A stretch of DNA of 64,000 nt from Alphaproteobacteria bacterium (GCA_018399685.1 JAGYOK010000003.1:35144-99143), one strand, 5' to 3'; positions 33,614 to 45,004 are shown, numbered from the stretch's first letter. Notes: generated from the letters alone by a model not told the origin. Program-made: numbers and translations.

Positions 33614-34306
33614 ATGTTTGAGCTCTTAAGGTCAATCCAGAAGCGCGACCCTGCTAACCCAACTTTTGCGGAAGTGCTTTTCGCCTATAATGGCTATCAT
33701 GCAATGCTTATTCATAGGATGAATAATTTTATCTGGCGTCTTGGTTTAAGAGGGCTGGCCAGATTTTTTGCAAATATTGGACGTATTATCACAGGAATAG
33801 AAATCCACCCGGAAGCCAGTATTGGAAAGAATGTATTTATTGATCATGGAACGGGCTGTGTGATTGGCCAAACTGCGATAGTTGAGGATAATGTCACTAT
33901 GTATCATGGCGTAACGTTAGGCGGTGTAGGGCGAGAAGGACAAGTTGACGGGAAGCGTCATCCAACTTTGAAAAAAGGGTGCACCGTTGGCGCAGGCTCA
34001 CAGATTCTCGGAGATATTATTATTGGCGAAAATGCCAAAATCGGAGCAAATTCAGTCGTTACAACCAACATCCCGGATGGTGCAACAGCTATTGGAATTC
34101 CAGCGCGTGTGGTAGGTCAGAACGGCCATTCTTCCGGTGCTTATGGAATGCCGTCCCGCAAGAATATGGAAGAAGTCGTCTCGACTATGGATGATATCGT
34201 AAGCGAGCTTGGAAAAATAAAAGAAGTTCTAAATATGAACAAAGCCGACTCTGGAAAAATTATAGCAAGAGAGCAGCTTTTCGATAAAGATAAACCAGTT
34301 GATTAG
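33614..34306 (+). CDS. cysE: Serine O-acetyltransferase
   Basis: Makes O-acetylserine from serine and acetyl-CoA for cysteine synthesis. The 230-residue protein has a short helical N-terminus and a left-handed beta-helix of hexapeptide repeats (IEIHPEASIGKNVFIDHGTG, then IGQTAIVEDNVTMYHGVTLGG) with the catalytic Asp-His region FIDHGTG. It is the short form lacking the long N-terminal domain of E. coli CysE. The partner cysteine synthase gene cysK is at 52.0 kb. Confidence 0.93.
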   Translation: MFELLRSIQKRDPANPTFAEVLFAYNGYHAMLIHRMNNFIWRLGLRGLARFFANIGRIITGIEIHPEASIGKNVFIDHGTGCVIGQTAIVEDNVTMYHGVTLGGVGREGQVDGKRHPTLKKGCTVGAGSQILGDIIIGENAKIGANSVVTTNIPDGATAIGIPARVVGQNGHSSGAYGMPSRKNMEEVVSTMDDIVSELGKIKEVLNMNKADSGKIIAREQLFDKDKPVD

Positions 34307-34378
34307 TGCCTATCAAGTTTAATAAAACAAGGGTATAAGCCATTGAAAAAAAGTAATAAAGAATGGACTCCTATCTTG

Positions 34379-36466
34379 TTAACCGCCTCTGAAGTATCGA
34401 ATTGCCTGATCTCGTTCGAATAAATACAATAGCGTTTTTAAAGATACGCCACGACTAGTATTTAAATCAGGGTCTTTACTTATAATTAATTTTGCGTCAT
34501 TACGCGCTGTCGCAAGTAAGTCTCCATGAACCGTTAAATCCGCAAGCTGAAAATCGGTAATACCGCTTTGTTTTGTTCCTAAAATATCGCCACTTCCACG
34601 GAGCTGCAGATCCTTCTCTGCAATTATAAAACCGTCTTCAGTCTCACGCATGATGTTTAAACGCTCCTTGGCGACTTCGCCAAGCGGCCCGGAATAAACT
34701 AAAAAGCAGTACGATTGCTCATTACCTCGACCGACACGACCGCGCAACTGGTGTAGCTGCGACAAACCAAAGCGCTCAGCATGTTCAATGACCATAATCG
34801 TTGCTTCAGGAACGTCGACACCAACCTCAATTACTGTCGTTGCAACCAGTATATCAATATCACCACTCATAAAGCTGGCCATAATATCATCTTTTTCCGA
34901 AGGTTTCATGCGACCATGAACTAGGCCGACCCGCTCTTTGAAAATAGTTTTAAGGGTGTCATAGCGCTCTTCCGCAGCGGCCAACTCAAGAACTTCGGAT
35001 TCTTCGACTAGCGGACAAACCCAGTAAATTCTGACACCATCAGCAATCTTTCGTTTCAGCGCAGCTACCAGATCGTCAAGCTTTTCTTTGGAAAACAGCA
35101 TTGTTTCGATAGGTTTTCGTCCTGGGGGCTTTTCATCGATTCTAGAAACTTCCATATCGCCATAAGCCGTTAGCGCCAAAGTTCGAGGAATTGGTGTTGC
35201 TGTCATCACAAGAATATCTGTGCCTTTTCCCTTGCTTGAAAGCTCCATACGCTGGTGCACACCAAAACGGTGTTGCTCATCAATAACGGCAAGCCCCAGA
35301 TCCTTGTATTCCACATCGGCTTGAAAAATCGCATGTGTGCCTATAATGATTTGCGCGGTGCCGTCCTTGATTTGCTTTAGTATCAATTCACGAGTTTTTC
35401 CTTTATCACGACCCGTAAGCGTTACCATGCGCACACCCGCAGCTTCCATCCACGCCTTGATGCTTTGTTCATGCTGACGCGCCAATATTTCGGTCGGCAC
35501 TATAATCGCTGCTTGAGCGCCATTTTCTACAGCATTCATCATAGCCATAGCCGCAACTATCGTTTTCCCGCTTCCAACATCTCCTTGAATTAGACGCAGC
35601 ATCCGGGCATTATCACTCATATCTCTATCTATCTCAGCTAAAGAACGGCTTTGCGCATCAGTGAGATTGAAAGGTAAAACACCCTCGATTTTACTTCTCA
35701 GAGCTCCGGTAGGCTTAAAAGAACGGCCATTTATTTTACGCTGACGATCCCTAACCAGAGCTAGCGTTAGCTGATTTGCTAAAAGCTCATCATAAGCAAG
35801 GCGCGCACGCACTTTTGAGGTTGGTTCCAGATCCCTGTCACTGTCAGGGTTATGAAGCAAATGAATGGCTTCGTGCCAACTAGGCCAGCCTTCGCGCTTT
35901 TTGTGATTTTCTTCAACCCATTCTGGTAGATATGGAACAAAAGACAAAGCACTCTTTATGGCTTTGCGCAGGACTTTGTTGGTAATTCCCGCTGTCAACG
36001 GGTAAATCGGCTCGACTGTCTCAAGGTTATCACGATCCTGCGGTTTAACCACTTCAGGGTGAACGATTTGCGGCCGCCCCTGAAAATATTCAATACGGCC
36101 ACTTATAACGCGCTCGTCTCCCAAGGGTAAAAGCTTTTCAATCCAGCTTTTTTTTGCATGAAAAAACACTAACATAACTTCTCCGCTACCATCTGTGCAT
36201 TTCACACGGTAAGGCAGGGATTTTCTTGTGTTTGGAATATGCTGTTCTACACGTATTTGAGTAGTTAGAACCTTGCCGTTAGGAGCCTTAGAAAGTAGAC
36301 AGGTAAAGCGACGGTCAATAAAATCCACAGGGCCATGAAAAAGCAGGTTAACCACACGCGGGCCGTCTGTCAGCTTCTCCACAAGCTTACCATTGCGCGA
36401 GCCCAGACCGGGTAAAGACGTTAGTCCGCGAAATAAAGGATCAAGCTCAAAAGGTCTTTGGTTCAT
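34379..36466 (-). CDS. recG: ATP-dependent DNA helicase RecG
   Basis: A 695-residue branched-DNA translocase for fork regression and recombination. The N-terminal wedge/OB domain is followed by superfamily 2 helicase motifs: Walker A GDVGSGKTIVA, DEQH box VIDEQHRFGVHQ, motif III TATPIPRTLAL, and motifs V-VI VATTVIEVGVDVPEA and HQLRGRVGRG. The C-terminal TRG-like region is ATARNDAK. It is divergent from and functionally related to mfd, which shares its translocation module. Confidence 0.96.
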   Translation of the reverse strand: MNQRPFELDPLFRGLTSLPGLGSRNGKLVEKLTDGPRVVNLLFHGPVDFIDRRFTCLLSKAPNGKVLTTQIRVEQHIPNTRKSLPYRVKCTDGSGEVMLVFFHAKKSWIEKLLPLGDERVISGRIEYFQGRPQIVHPEVVKPQDRDNLETVEPIYPLTAGITNKVLRKAIKSALSFVPYLPEWVEENHKKREGWPSWHEAIHLLHNPDSDRDLEPTSKVRARLAYDELLANQLTLALVRDRQRKINGRSFKPTGALRSKIEGVLPFNLTDAQSRSLAEIDRDMSDNARMLRLIQGDVGSGKTIVAAMAMMNAVENGAQAAIIVPTEILARQHEQSIKAWMEAAGVRMVTLTGRDKGKTRELILKQIKDGTAQIIIGTHAIFQADVEYKDLGLAVIDEQHRFGVHQRMELSSKGKGTDILVMTATPIPRTLALTAYGDMEVSRIDEKPPGRKPIETMLFSKEKLDDLVAALKRKIADGVRIYWVCPLVEESEVLELAAAEERYDTLKTIFKERVGLVHGRMKPSEKDDIMASFMSGDIDILVATTVIEVGVDVPEATIMVIEHAERFGLSQLHQLRGRVGRGNEQSYCFLVYSGPLGEVAKERLNIMRETEDGFIIAEKDLQLRGSGDILGTKQSGITDFQLADLTVHGDLLATARNDAKLIISKDPDLNTSRGVSLKTLLYLFERDQAIRYFRGG

Positions 36467-36576
36467 AAACGTAAAACATCCCTCTTAACATTAGGCGCAA
36501 GTAAAGTTTAACGATTTAAAACGTTAATATCGAGAGGTAATGTTATTATAGGGTCATTATGGGGGCTATTTTAAGG

Positions 36577-37257
36577 TCAGGTTTTAGTAAATATCGCTCG
36601 ATATGCATATCCTTTGTAAAGAGTATGAACCTCTAACGCGCCTTTTTTCTCCATATCCATGCGTTTAAGATAAGAGAGAATTTCCGGCTTGTAGTAAACA
36701 TGGAATTTTTTAAGCCACCAGAAAAGAAACTTACGGAAAAATTTTGGTAGCTCGCTCTGGCTCCCAAAGTCAACAATATGAATTTGCCCGCCAGACGGAA
36801 GTAATTCCAGCGCATGATCGAGAGATTCCGGCCATGGCGGAATAATAGATAAGGCATAAGAAAAGATAATTTTATCCAAAGGTTCTTTTAAATCAAAAAG
36901 AGATTGCGGATTAAAAGACTGGGAAAATGCTTGTTTTAGTAAGATTTTATCCTTCATTTGCGCCTGTTCCAGATTGGTCTGCGCAGTTTTAAGCATTTCT
37001 TCGGAGGCATCCAGACCGTAATACACGTCATTCGGATATTTTGTAGCAATTTTAATTAAGTTACGCGCTGTGCCGCAGCCAACCTCACATATGCGCTCAC
37101 CCTCTTTGACGTTAAGATTATCAATCATCTGATCTCGCCCCAAAAGATAATATTTCCGGCTTAGATCGTAAACATGGCGCGTCCAGCGATACATGCTATC
37201 CATGCTCTTTATTGTTTGCTCTTCGCTCACCTGCGCGGTGTAATCTGAAGACGTCAT
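36577..37257 (-). CDS. btaB: BtaB-like SAM methyltransferase (betaine lipid)
   Basis: A 226-residue class I methyltransferase with motif I ICEVGCGTARNLIKIA near residue 72 and acidic YYGLDASEEML. The IIFSYALSIIPPWPESLDHA stretch matches the BtaB group, which trimethylates diacylglyceryl-homoserine to the betaine lipid DGTS. It lies 17 nt downstream of btaA, the gene pair known from Rhodobacter and Sinorhizobium. A GAGGGA site precedes the start. The identification rests on the combination with BtaA. Confidence 0.85.
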   Translation of the reverse strand: MTSSDYTAQVSEEQTIKSMDSMYRWTRHVYDLSRKYYLLGRDQMIDNLNVKEGERICEVGCGTARNLIKIATKYPNDVYYGLDASEEMLKTAQTNLEQAQMKDKILLKQAFSQSFNPQSLFDLKEPLDKIIFSYALSIIPPWPESLDHALELLPSGGQIHIVDFGSQSELPKFFRKFLFWWLKKFHVYYKPEILSYLKRMDMEKKGALEVHTLYKGYAYRAIFTKT

Positions 37258-37274
37258 AAATATTCCCTCATTTT

Positions 37275-38534
37275 TTAGCGAGCTTTTAGCGTATATGTAT
37301 GAAAACCGCCATATATAGATGAGCGATCCAGCTCGTTACGAGGCTGTGCCAAAGAGGGATCGTAATGCCAATGAGACAGGTTTTCTCCTGTTAAAGCCTC
37401 TGTAAGCGGACTTTTTTCACCAGCTGTACGGAAGATTACGCGAGCACCCTCATTTGCTGTACGCAAAACAGCAGACCATAAATCATTAAGCTGATCATCA
37501 TTCATCCAGTCCTGAGCATCCAGAAACACAAAGCAGTCAATAGTTTTGGGAGCCTTGGAATCTAAAAACTCGGTAATTGTCGAGTGTACGACCTGAGCTT
37601 TATCAACGTTGGATTTTAGTATCTTATAATTCTCTTCTTTAAGATAACGCGGCACAGCCAGTCGGTTTTCTCGGTCATAGCCTCGATTGAACGCCTGCCA
37701 CGCAAAGTAATTGTCCTGAATAGGGAAATTACAAGCCAGCCTTTCCAGTCGTGATTTAAGTAAAAAAGCCATGTCCCCTTGGGCAGATTCATTCAAATCG
37801 TCAAATTGAGCAGGCGGAATACCTAGGCCATACAAGGATTCCGGCTTGTTACACATCATTTTGACAAATTTTCTATCAAAAATTGGATTTAGTGTACGAT
37901 TGAAGATCTCACGTTGCTCTTCCATTGTTTGGGCTTTTAGAATATCTCTCGGATCTTGGCCATAAAACTTGGAAATTCGGTGAACCATACCGATAAATTT
38001 ACCCAATAAACCAAAGCGATAGATGTTCTTTTTGAACATGTTAATCCGGCGGCCATGTGGAAAAACCTTTTTCTCCCAGTAATCCCGAGAGAATTTATCA
38101 AAATGAGGCGCTATGTACTTATCATAGTTCTCAATGTTTTTAACGTTATCAGCACAGCCAAAAAACAAAAAGAAGCTTTCATAATCCGGTAAGTGCTTTA
38201 GTGCAGCCAACTTTAACCGCCCCAAAGCGGCATGTGCCGGATTTAAATCAACAGCCGTCACGCTGGCAGGAGATTCTGTAAGGTAATTAAGCATGTTACA
38301 TCCGCCAGAGCAGAGCGTCATGATGTGCGTGTTTTCATCAATACGCATAGCATCGATATCAACTTCGGGATCTTCCCATATCTGCGGATAAACGAACCCG
38401 CTAAATACGGCCGTAAACATGCGTTCTTGAAACCCTCTTTTAGAGATAGCCTTATTTCCGTGAACCGCGCTTCTTAGCAGCGCTTTGTTTGCTATGGTAT
38501 CGTCATCAAAAGTTAAGCTTCTATCCGCACTCAT
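37275..38534 (-). CDS. btaA: S-adenosylmethionine:diacylglycerol 3-amino-3-carboxypropyltransferase
   Basis: A 419-residue DUF3419-family enzyme transferring the aminocarboxypropyl group of SAM to diacylglycerol to make diacylglyceryl-homoserine. Family features visible are VYPQIWEDPEVDIDAM near residue 50, the SAM-site LCSGGCNMLNYL with VDLNPAHA, and FVFLDAQDWMND. The start at 38534 has AAGGGGCTT 7 nt upstream. The longer frame to 38639 would overlap the mfd leader. Betaine lipids replace phospholipids under phosphate limitation. Confidence 0.88.
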   Translation of the reverse strand: MSADRSLTFDDDTIANKALLRSAVHGNKAISKRGFQERMFTAVFSGFVYPQIWEDPEVDIDAMRIDENTHIMTLCSGGCNMLNYLTESPASVTAVDLNPAHAALGRLKLAALKHLPDYESFFLFFGCADNVKNIENYDKYIAPHFDKFSRDYWEKKVFPHGRRINMFKKNIYRFGLLGKFIGMVHRISKFYGQDPRDILKAQTMEEQREIFNRTLNPIFDRKFVKMMCNKPESLYGLGIPPAQFDDLNESAQGDMAFLLKSRLERLACNFPIQDNYFAWQAFNRGYDRENRLAVPRYLKEENYKILKSNVDKAQVVHSTITEFLDSKAPKTIDCFVFLDAQDWMNDDQLNDLWSAVLRTANEGARVIFRTAGEKSPLTEALTGENLSHWHYDPSLAQPRNELDRSSIYGGFHTYTLKAR

Positions 38535-38630
38535 TATTCTTAAGCCCCTTGAAATAGCGTGAAACATATATATAAAAGGCCAATCAAAAGTAATTATACT
38601 TTCTAATTTAATATTGGCCAGAAGGACATT

Positions 38631-41600
38631 GTGGTGCACAATACAGCGGACGAAAACCTAAATCAACCAAAACATGATACATTCCTCTATGGCGCGCCAG
38701 AGGGCGCAGATGCTATAGCTCTGGCGGACATGGCACGCAACATTATGTCTAAAGATCGTGTGCTTGTGCATATTGCGCTAGACGATACGCGTGTTCATAT
38801 ACTTAAAGAACTCCTCGCCTTTTTTGCGCCAGATGTAAGTGTAGTTACGTTCCCCGCGTGGGATTGTCTGCCATATGATCGAATATCCCCACACGGAGAT
38901 ATTATAGCCAGACGCGTAGCAGCATTGTGCACAATGCTGGCGTGGCAAGAAGAAAAGAAGAGATCTCCGCGCATTGTTCTTACAAACATAAATGCAGCAA
39001 CCCAGCGTGTTATGCCTAAGAACGTGCTGAAGGATGCAAGTTTTGTTGCAAAAGTTGGGGGTGCTGTTAATACAGAACATTTTTTGCAATACCTTGCACA
39101 AAACGGATATATCCGCAGCGATACCGTTCGCGAGGTCGGGGAGTATGCTCTGCGCGGCGGGTTGATAGATTTGTTTCCAGCAGGTCATAAAGAACCCGTA
39201 CGTATAGACTTGTTCGGTAACGAAGTCGAAAGTATAAAAATATTTGATCCACTAAGCCAGTGTACACAAAGGGAATTGAAAGATTTTCAGATGTTTCCCG
39301 CAAGCGAGTTTTTTCTAAACGACCAGTCTGTATCGAGGTTTAGAGCCAGGTACCGTGAAACGTTTGGAGTGCAGCAAAAAGACGATGCATTATATAATGC
39401 TGTAAGTGACAGGCGGCGCTATAACGGCGCAGAACATTGGTTGCCGTTGTTCTATGAGTATATGGAGACACTGTTTGATTACATTGCGGTAGCACAAATT
39501 ACATGTGATTTTCATATATCTGATGCTTATAAAAAACGAACTGATCAGATAAAGGATTTTTATGAAGCGCGTCTTGCTTTGGCAAAAAACAGCAGCAAAG
39601 AAAAACAAACAACAGTAAGCACATATAATCCTATCAATCCGAAAGAGCTCTATGTTTTGCAGAATGAATGGGATTTTCTTACACAAGATATGACGGTGTT
39701 TTCGCCATTTGGCGCTACAGAAGAGAAGGGAATAGATAACGGAGCCAGAGTGGGGCGCGATTTTTCTGATGTACGCGCTTTGCCAGACGGGGATGTTTTT
39801 TTAGAGACAAATAAATATGTTCAATATTTACAAAAACAGGACATCAGAGTTTTTGTTGCGGCTTATAGCGAAGGTTCTAAAGCCCGTCTGCGAGGATTGC
39901 TAGAATCCGCAGGAGTTAATTTACTGCAGGACATTACAAATTTCAAAGATGCAAAAAAATTAAAGCAAGAAGCAGTTGGCCTATGCGTAATTCCACTGGA
40001 AAGGGGATTTAAGAGCGAAGGCGTAGCGTTTATTTCCGAGCAAGATATTCTAGGAGATCGCCTTACCAGAAAAACTCGAAAAAGCAAAAAAGCTGATAAT
40101 TTTCTTAAAGAAGTTTCTTCATTATCCGAAGGAGATCTTGTCGTCCACATCGACCATGGCATCGGGCGTTTTATTGCTCTTGAGACTATAAACGCGGCAG
40201 GAATAGCTAACGACTGCCTTAAACTTGAATACGCAGGTGGAGATAAGCTGTACGTTCCTGTAGTTAATTTAGAGGTGCTCTCTCGCTTTGGTTCAGAGGA
40301 CAGCATAGCGCAGCTTGATAAATTAGGTGGTGCAGGCTGGCAGGCACGTAAGGCGCGCGCGAAGAAAAATTTGATGCAAATTGCTGATAAGCTTTTGGGT
40401 ATTGCTGCTGCCAGACAGCTTAAAAAAGCACAAACACTTCACGTCGGAGAAGATTTGTACAATGAGTTTGCCGCGCGTTTTCCTTATGAGGAAACAGAAG
40501 ATCAGCAACGCTCTATATCCGCTGTTATAGAGGATATGGCAGGAAGCTACCCTATGGATCATTTGGTTTGTGGAGACGTCGGTTTTGGTAAAACAGAGGT
40601 CGCTTTGAGAGCTGCCTATGTTGCGGCCATGTCTGGTGTGCAGGTGGCCGTTGTTGTGCCCACAACACTGCTCGCCAGACAGCATTATCAGAATTTCAAA
40701 AAACGTTTTGAGGGAACTGGAATACGAATTGAGCAACTCTCACGTATGGTATCCCCGCGGGACGCTAAGCGCACAAAAGAAAGCATGGCAGACGGGTCTG
40801 CGCAAGTTGTTATTGGCACTCACGCTCTTTTTGCAAATTCAGTTAAGTTTGCAGATTTAGGCTTATTGATTGTTGATGAGGAACAGCGCTTTGGCGTTAA
40901 GCAAAAAGAAAAGCTAAAGCAGCTTAAAAGCACCGTGCATGTTTTAACACTTACAGCAACACCTATTCCCCGCACATTACAGATGTCTTTGACTGGCGTT
41001 AAAGAGATGAGCCTTATAACAACCCCGCCAGTGGATAGACTGGCAATCAGAACCTTTGTTACACCTTTGGATATTGTTGTAATTAGAGATGCTTTGCTGC
41101 GTGAATACTATCGCGGAGGGCAGAGTTTCTACGTAGTTCCGCGCATTAAAGACCTGAAAGAAATATCTAAAATGTTGCAGGAGAGTGTGCCGGAAGTTAA
41201 TTTCGTTGAAGCGCATGGCGGCCTAAGTTCTTCAGAATTGGAAGAACGCATGACCGCTTTTTATGAGGGACAGTATAATATTCTGCTTGCAACTAATATA
41301 ATTGAAAGCGGAATCGATATCCCAAGCGCTAACACAATGATTATTCACCGTGCCGATATGTTTGGCCTTGCACAACTATATCAAATCCGTGGAAGGATTG
41401 GGCGTTCAAAACAGCGGGCGTACGCCTATCTAACATATCAGCCAGATAAAATTCTAACAAAAAATGCTCAAAAACGTTTGGAGGCGATGGAGGCGCTCGA
41501 TACTCTAGGTTCAGGATTTCAACTAGCTTCTCATGATATGGATATAAGAGGTGCAGGAAACCTGCTTGGTGATGAACAATCAGGACATATCCGAGAGGTT

Positions 41601-42143
41601 GGTGTAGAACTTTACCAGCAAATGCTGGAAGAGGCCGTAGCTGCGGCGCGTGCTGGGATAACAGATATTGATGATATGCCCGAGCAAGAGTGGTCTCCGC
41701 AGATTAATCTAGGTGCTTCTGTACTTATCCCAGAAAATTACGTCGAGGATCTTGGTGTACGTATGAGCTTGTACCGTCGATTGAATGAGCTTCACGATAA
41801 GCAGGAAATAGAAGGCTTTGCTGCTGAAATGATAGATCGTTTTGGAGATTTGCCCGAAGAGGTACAGAACTTGCTGGAGATTCTAAATGTTAAACAGCTA
41901 TGTAAAAAAGCTGGAGTTTCAATAGTTGAAGCGGGACCAAAAGGTGCACTTGTTGCTTTTTACAACAATCAGCCACCAGATGTTGAAGGGTTGATGGGAT
42001 GGATTACCCGCAAAGCCGGAAGCGTAAAAATACGCCCGGATCAAAAACTTAGCATTATTCGCAACTGGCCGAAGCCGATGAATAGAATTAAAGGTATGCA
42101 AACGATCTTAAAAGAATTAGCTGCCTTGTCGCCAGAAACTTGA
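38631..42143 (+). CDS. mfd: Transcription-repair coupling factor
   Basis: An 1170-residue translocase that removes stalled RNA polymerase and recruits UvrA. The UvrB-like N-terminal module (FPAWDCLPYDRISP) precedes the RNAP-interacting region (GDLVVHIDHGIGRF, LKLEYAGGDKLYVPV). The helicase motifs are GDVGFGKTEVALRA, VDEEQRFGVKQK, TATPIPRTLQMS and QIRGRIGRS, followed by a C-terminal TRCF domain. Two adjacent GTG codons (38631, 38634) can start; GAAGGA at 38621-38626 spaces better to the second. Divergent from btaA. Confidence 0.96.
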   Translation: MVHNTADENLNQPKHDTFLYGAPEGADAIALADMARNIMSKDRVLVHIALDDTRVHILKELLAFFAPDVSVVTFPAWDCLPYDRISPHGDIIARRVAALCTMLAWQEEKKRSPRIVLTNINAATQRVMPKNVLKDASFVAKVGGAVNTEHFLQYLAQNGYIRSDTVREVGEYALRGGLIDLFPAGHKEPVRIDLFGNEVESIKIFDPLSQCTQRELKDFQMFPASEFFLNDQSVSRFRARYRETFGVQQKDDALYNAVSDRRRYNGAEHWLPLFYEYMETLFDYIAVAQITCDFHISDAYKKRTDQIKDFYEARLALAKNSSKEKQTTVSTYNPINPKELYVLQNEWDFLTQDMTVFSPFGATEEKGIDNGARVGRDFSDVRALPDGDVFLETNKYVQYLQKQDIRVFVAAYSEGSKARLRGLLESAGVNLLQDITNFKDAKKLKQEAVGLCVIPLERGFKSEGVAFISEQDILGDRLTRKTRKSKKADNFLKEVSSLSEGDLVVHIDHGIGRFIALETINAAGIANDCLKLEYAGGDKLYVPVVNLEVLSRFGSEDSIAQLDKLGGAGWQARKARAKKNLMQIADKLLGIAAARQLKKAQTLHVGEDLYNEFAARFPYEETEDQQRSISAVIEDMAGSYPMDHLVCGDVGFGKTEVALRAAYVAAMSGVQVAVVVPTTLLARQHYQNFKKRFEGTGIRIEQLSRMVSPRDAKRTKESMADGSAQVVIGTHALFANSVKFADLGLLIVDEEQRFGVKQKEKLKQLKSTVHVLTLTATPIPRTLQMSLTGVKEMSLITTPPVDRLAIRTFVTPLDIVVIRDALLREYYRGGQSFYVVPRIKDLKEISKMLQESVPEVNFVEAHGGLSSSELEERMTAFYEGQYNILLATNIIESGIDIPSANTMIIHRADMFGLAQLYQIRGRIGRSKQRAYAYLTYQPDKILTKNAQKRLEAMEALDTLGSGFQLASHDMDIRGAGNLLGDEQSGHIREVGVELYQQMLEEAVAAARAGITDIDDMPEQEWSPQINLGASVLIPENYVEDLGVRMSLYRRLNELHDKQEIEGFAAEMIDRFGDLPEEVQNLLEILNVKQLCKKAGVSIVEAGPKGALVAFYNNQPPDVEGLMGWITRKAGSVKIRPDQKLSIIRNWPKPMNRIKGMQTILKELAALSPET

Positions 42144-42192
42144 ATTTGTGGCATTATATGGATACTTATAAGAGTTTAGGAGATTCGTCCAA

Positions 42193-42594
42193 ATGTCTAA
42201 AGAATATGCAGAAAGTAAAATTAAAGACGCTTTAAAGCTTTGTAACGGTAATATAGGGCTTGCACGTCAACATATTGTAGCGCTGGCACAGGAAGAGACT
42301 TTTCTGCTCAAAGCCTTGGTAAGGCCGCATTTGGAGGGGATTGTGTCCTATCAGGTAGAGCGCGTGGCATCAGGCCGAGCGGAAAGGGAAGAAAAGCATC
42401 CTGAGCTACCATCCCCCAAGATTGATGATGACTTTGGTATGAAGCTGCTGCGCGCTGCTGTGTCTCAGGATGTTAAAGTTTTTGGCCGTGATAGTATGCG
42501 TCAACCTCGAAAAAGAAAAGTTGCATCAAAACAGCATATTGAAGCAATACACAAGATGGCTTCATCTCGCCGTCAACAGGATAAACAAGAGTAA
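42193..42594 (+). CDS. Conserved-type hypothetical protein downstream of mfd
   Basis: A 133-residue unrecognised protein. The N-terminal 60 residues are helical (ESKIKDALKLCNGNIGLARQ, then QEETFLLKALVRPHLEGIV). The C-terminal half is basic (RQPRKRKVASKQHIEAIHKM). It has no signal or TM helix. It begins 49 nt after mfd with AGGAG upstream and is followed 16 nt later by the AmgK-like kinase, suggesting an operon. The basic C-terminus suggests nucleic-acid or RNAP contact, but that is speculation. Confidence 0.65.
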   Translation: MSKEYAESKIKDALKLCNGNIGLARQHIVALAQEETFLLKALVRPHLEGIVSYQVERVASGRAEREEKHPELPSPKIDDDFGMKLLRAAVSQDVKVFGRDSMRQPRKRKVASKQHIEAIHKMASSRRQQDKQE

Positions 42595-42610
42595 TAAAGG
42601 CAGCAGTAAA

Positions 42611-43645
42611 GTGACAAAAGCAGGTTCTTTGCTCCCTGATCCCGTAAAAATCGCCGAAAGATTTGGATTGGATAACGTTCAACCTATCCCCGGCGATGCT
42701 TCTGTGCGTCTTTATTTTAGAGGAAAAAAGCAGGATAAAAGCATCATTGTAATGCTATATCCCGATGCAAGTGAAGAAAATCAGACGGATCTTAGGGCGT
42801 TCCTTGAAACAGGTAAGATGTTGGCAGAGCAGGGGATTAAGGTTGCTAAATGTTATGAAGCCAACGAATCTTGCGCTTACGCACTTCTCGAAGATATTGG
42901 CACACAATCTTTTGGAGACGCTTTGCGTGAGGGGAGCAAAGCGCCAAAAGAACTGTATAATATGGCAACGCAAGCTCTCACCCAGATGAGAGATATCAAG
43001 TGCGAGCATTTACTGCAACCTTACAAACAAACCAACATTTATTCTAATCGCCGACAACTCATTGATTATTATATGACTTTTAAAAAAGGTGTGCATCCTG
43101 GACAAGCCTGTATAGACGAATTTCATGCTCTTTGGAATGAAATAGAAAAAAAGCTCCCCCCATGCCCTCATGGTTTTGTCCACGGTGATTATCATCTCGA
43201 AAACCTTATTTTTGCAAAGAGTGAGAAGAGCGCTCGCCGGTGCGCGGTAATAGATCATCAAGATGCTTTTTATGGCCCTTCACCTTATGATTTGGTTAAT
43301 CTTTTGGAGGACGCGCGAACCGATGTTTCTGCGGATATTCGCTCTGCTATGATAGAAATCTATACAAAAAATATGAGCGTTGAAGATAAAGCGGCTTTCA
43401 TGCAATGGTACAGAGTTTTAGCGGCGCAATTCCATAGTAGGGTGATCGGTTTGTTCATCAAATTTTCAGTTGAGAAAAACCGTGATTCGTATCTGGTTCA
43501 TATCCCGCGGCTGCAAAATTATTTATCAGAATCTTTGACTTATCCTGTTTTGGCTCCATTAAAAGAGTGGTTTGATAAAGTAAAGCTTGATTTTGACTCC
43601 ATAAGTGATTTAGATGGTGATCACATTCGCGCAGCATTTAAATAA
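42611..43645 (+). CDS. AmgK-like aminoglycoside-phosphotransferase-fold sugar kinase
   Basis: A 344-residue kinase of the choline/aminoglycoside phosphotransferase fold (COG3178). The Brenner-type catalytic loop is GFVHGDYHLENLIF, and the metal-binding motif is AVIDHQDAFYGPSPYDLVNLL. The ID-x-QDA-x-x-GP pattern is typical of AmgK, the anomeric N-acetylmuramate/N-acetylglucosamine kinase of peptidoglycan recycling. Its usual partner murU is not in the window. The GTG at 42611 is chosen; the long open frame from 42470 overlaps the previous gene. The substrate is inferred. Confidence 0.75.
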   Translation: MTKAGSLLPDPVKIAERFGLDNVQPIPGDASVRLYFRGKKQDKSIIVMLYPDASEENQTDLRAFLETGKMLAEQGIKVAKCYEANESCAYALLEDIGTQSFGDALREGSKAPKELYNMATQALTQMRDIKCEHLLQPYKQTNIYSNRRQLIDYYMTFKKGVHPGQACIDEFHALWNEIEKKLPPCPHGFVHGDYHLENLIFAKSEKSARRCAVIDHQDAFYGPSPYDLVNLLEDARTDVSADIRSAMIEIYTKNMSVEDKAAFMQWYRVLAAQFHSRVIGLFIKFSVEKNRDSYLVHIPRLQNYLSESLTYPVLAPLKEWFDKVKLDFDSISDLDGDHIRAAFK

Positions 43646-43702
43646 TTATTTTTGCGGCGCAGCATTGTTGTACAGCATGATCTATATAAAACAAGGAGTT
43701 AA

Positions 43703-44926
<1,224 letters not shown>

Positions 44927-44957
44927 AGCACTTAACAAAATTTATGAAAACATCTTT

Positions 44958-44995
44958 ACTCCCGCCTGAAAACAAAAGGCGGGGGGAGTTTTTTT
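44958..44995 (+). terminator. Intrinsic terminator of aspC
   Basis: Arm 44958-44967 (ACTCCCGCCT) pairs with 44977-44989 (AGGCGGGGGGAGT), with three Gs bulged out, around a 9-nt loop, and is followed by seven Ts. It lies 30 nt after the aspC stop. Confidence 0.85.
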
Positions 44996-45004
44996 ATAAT
45001 AGGA

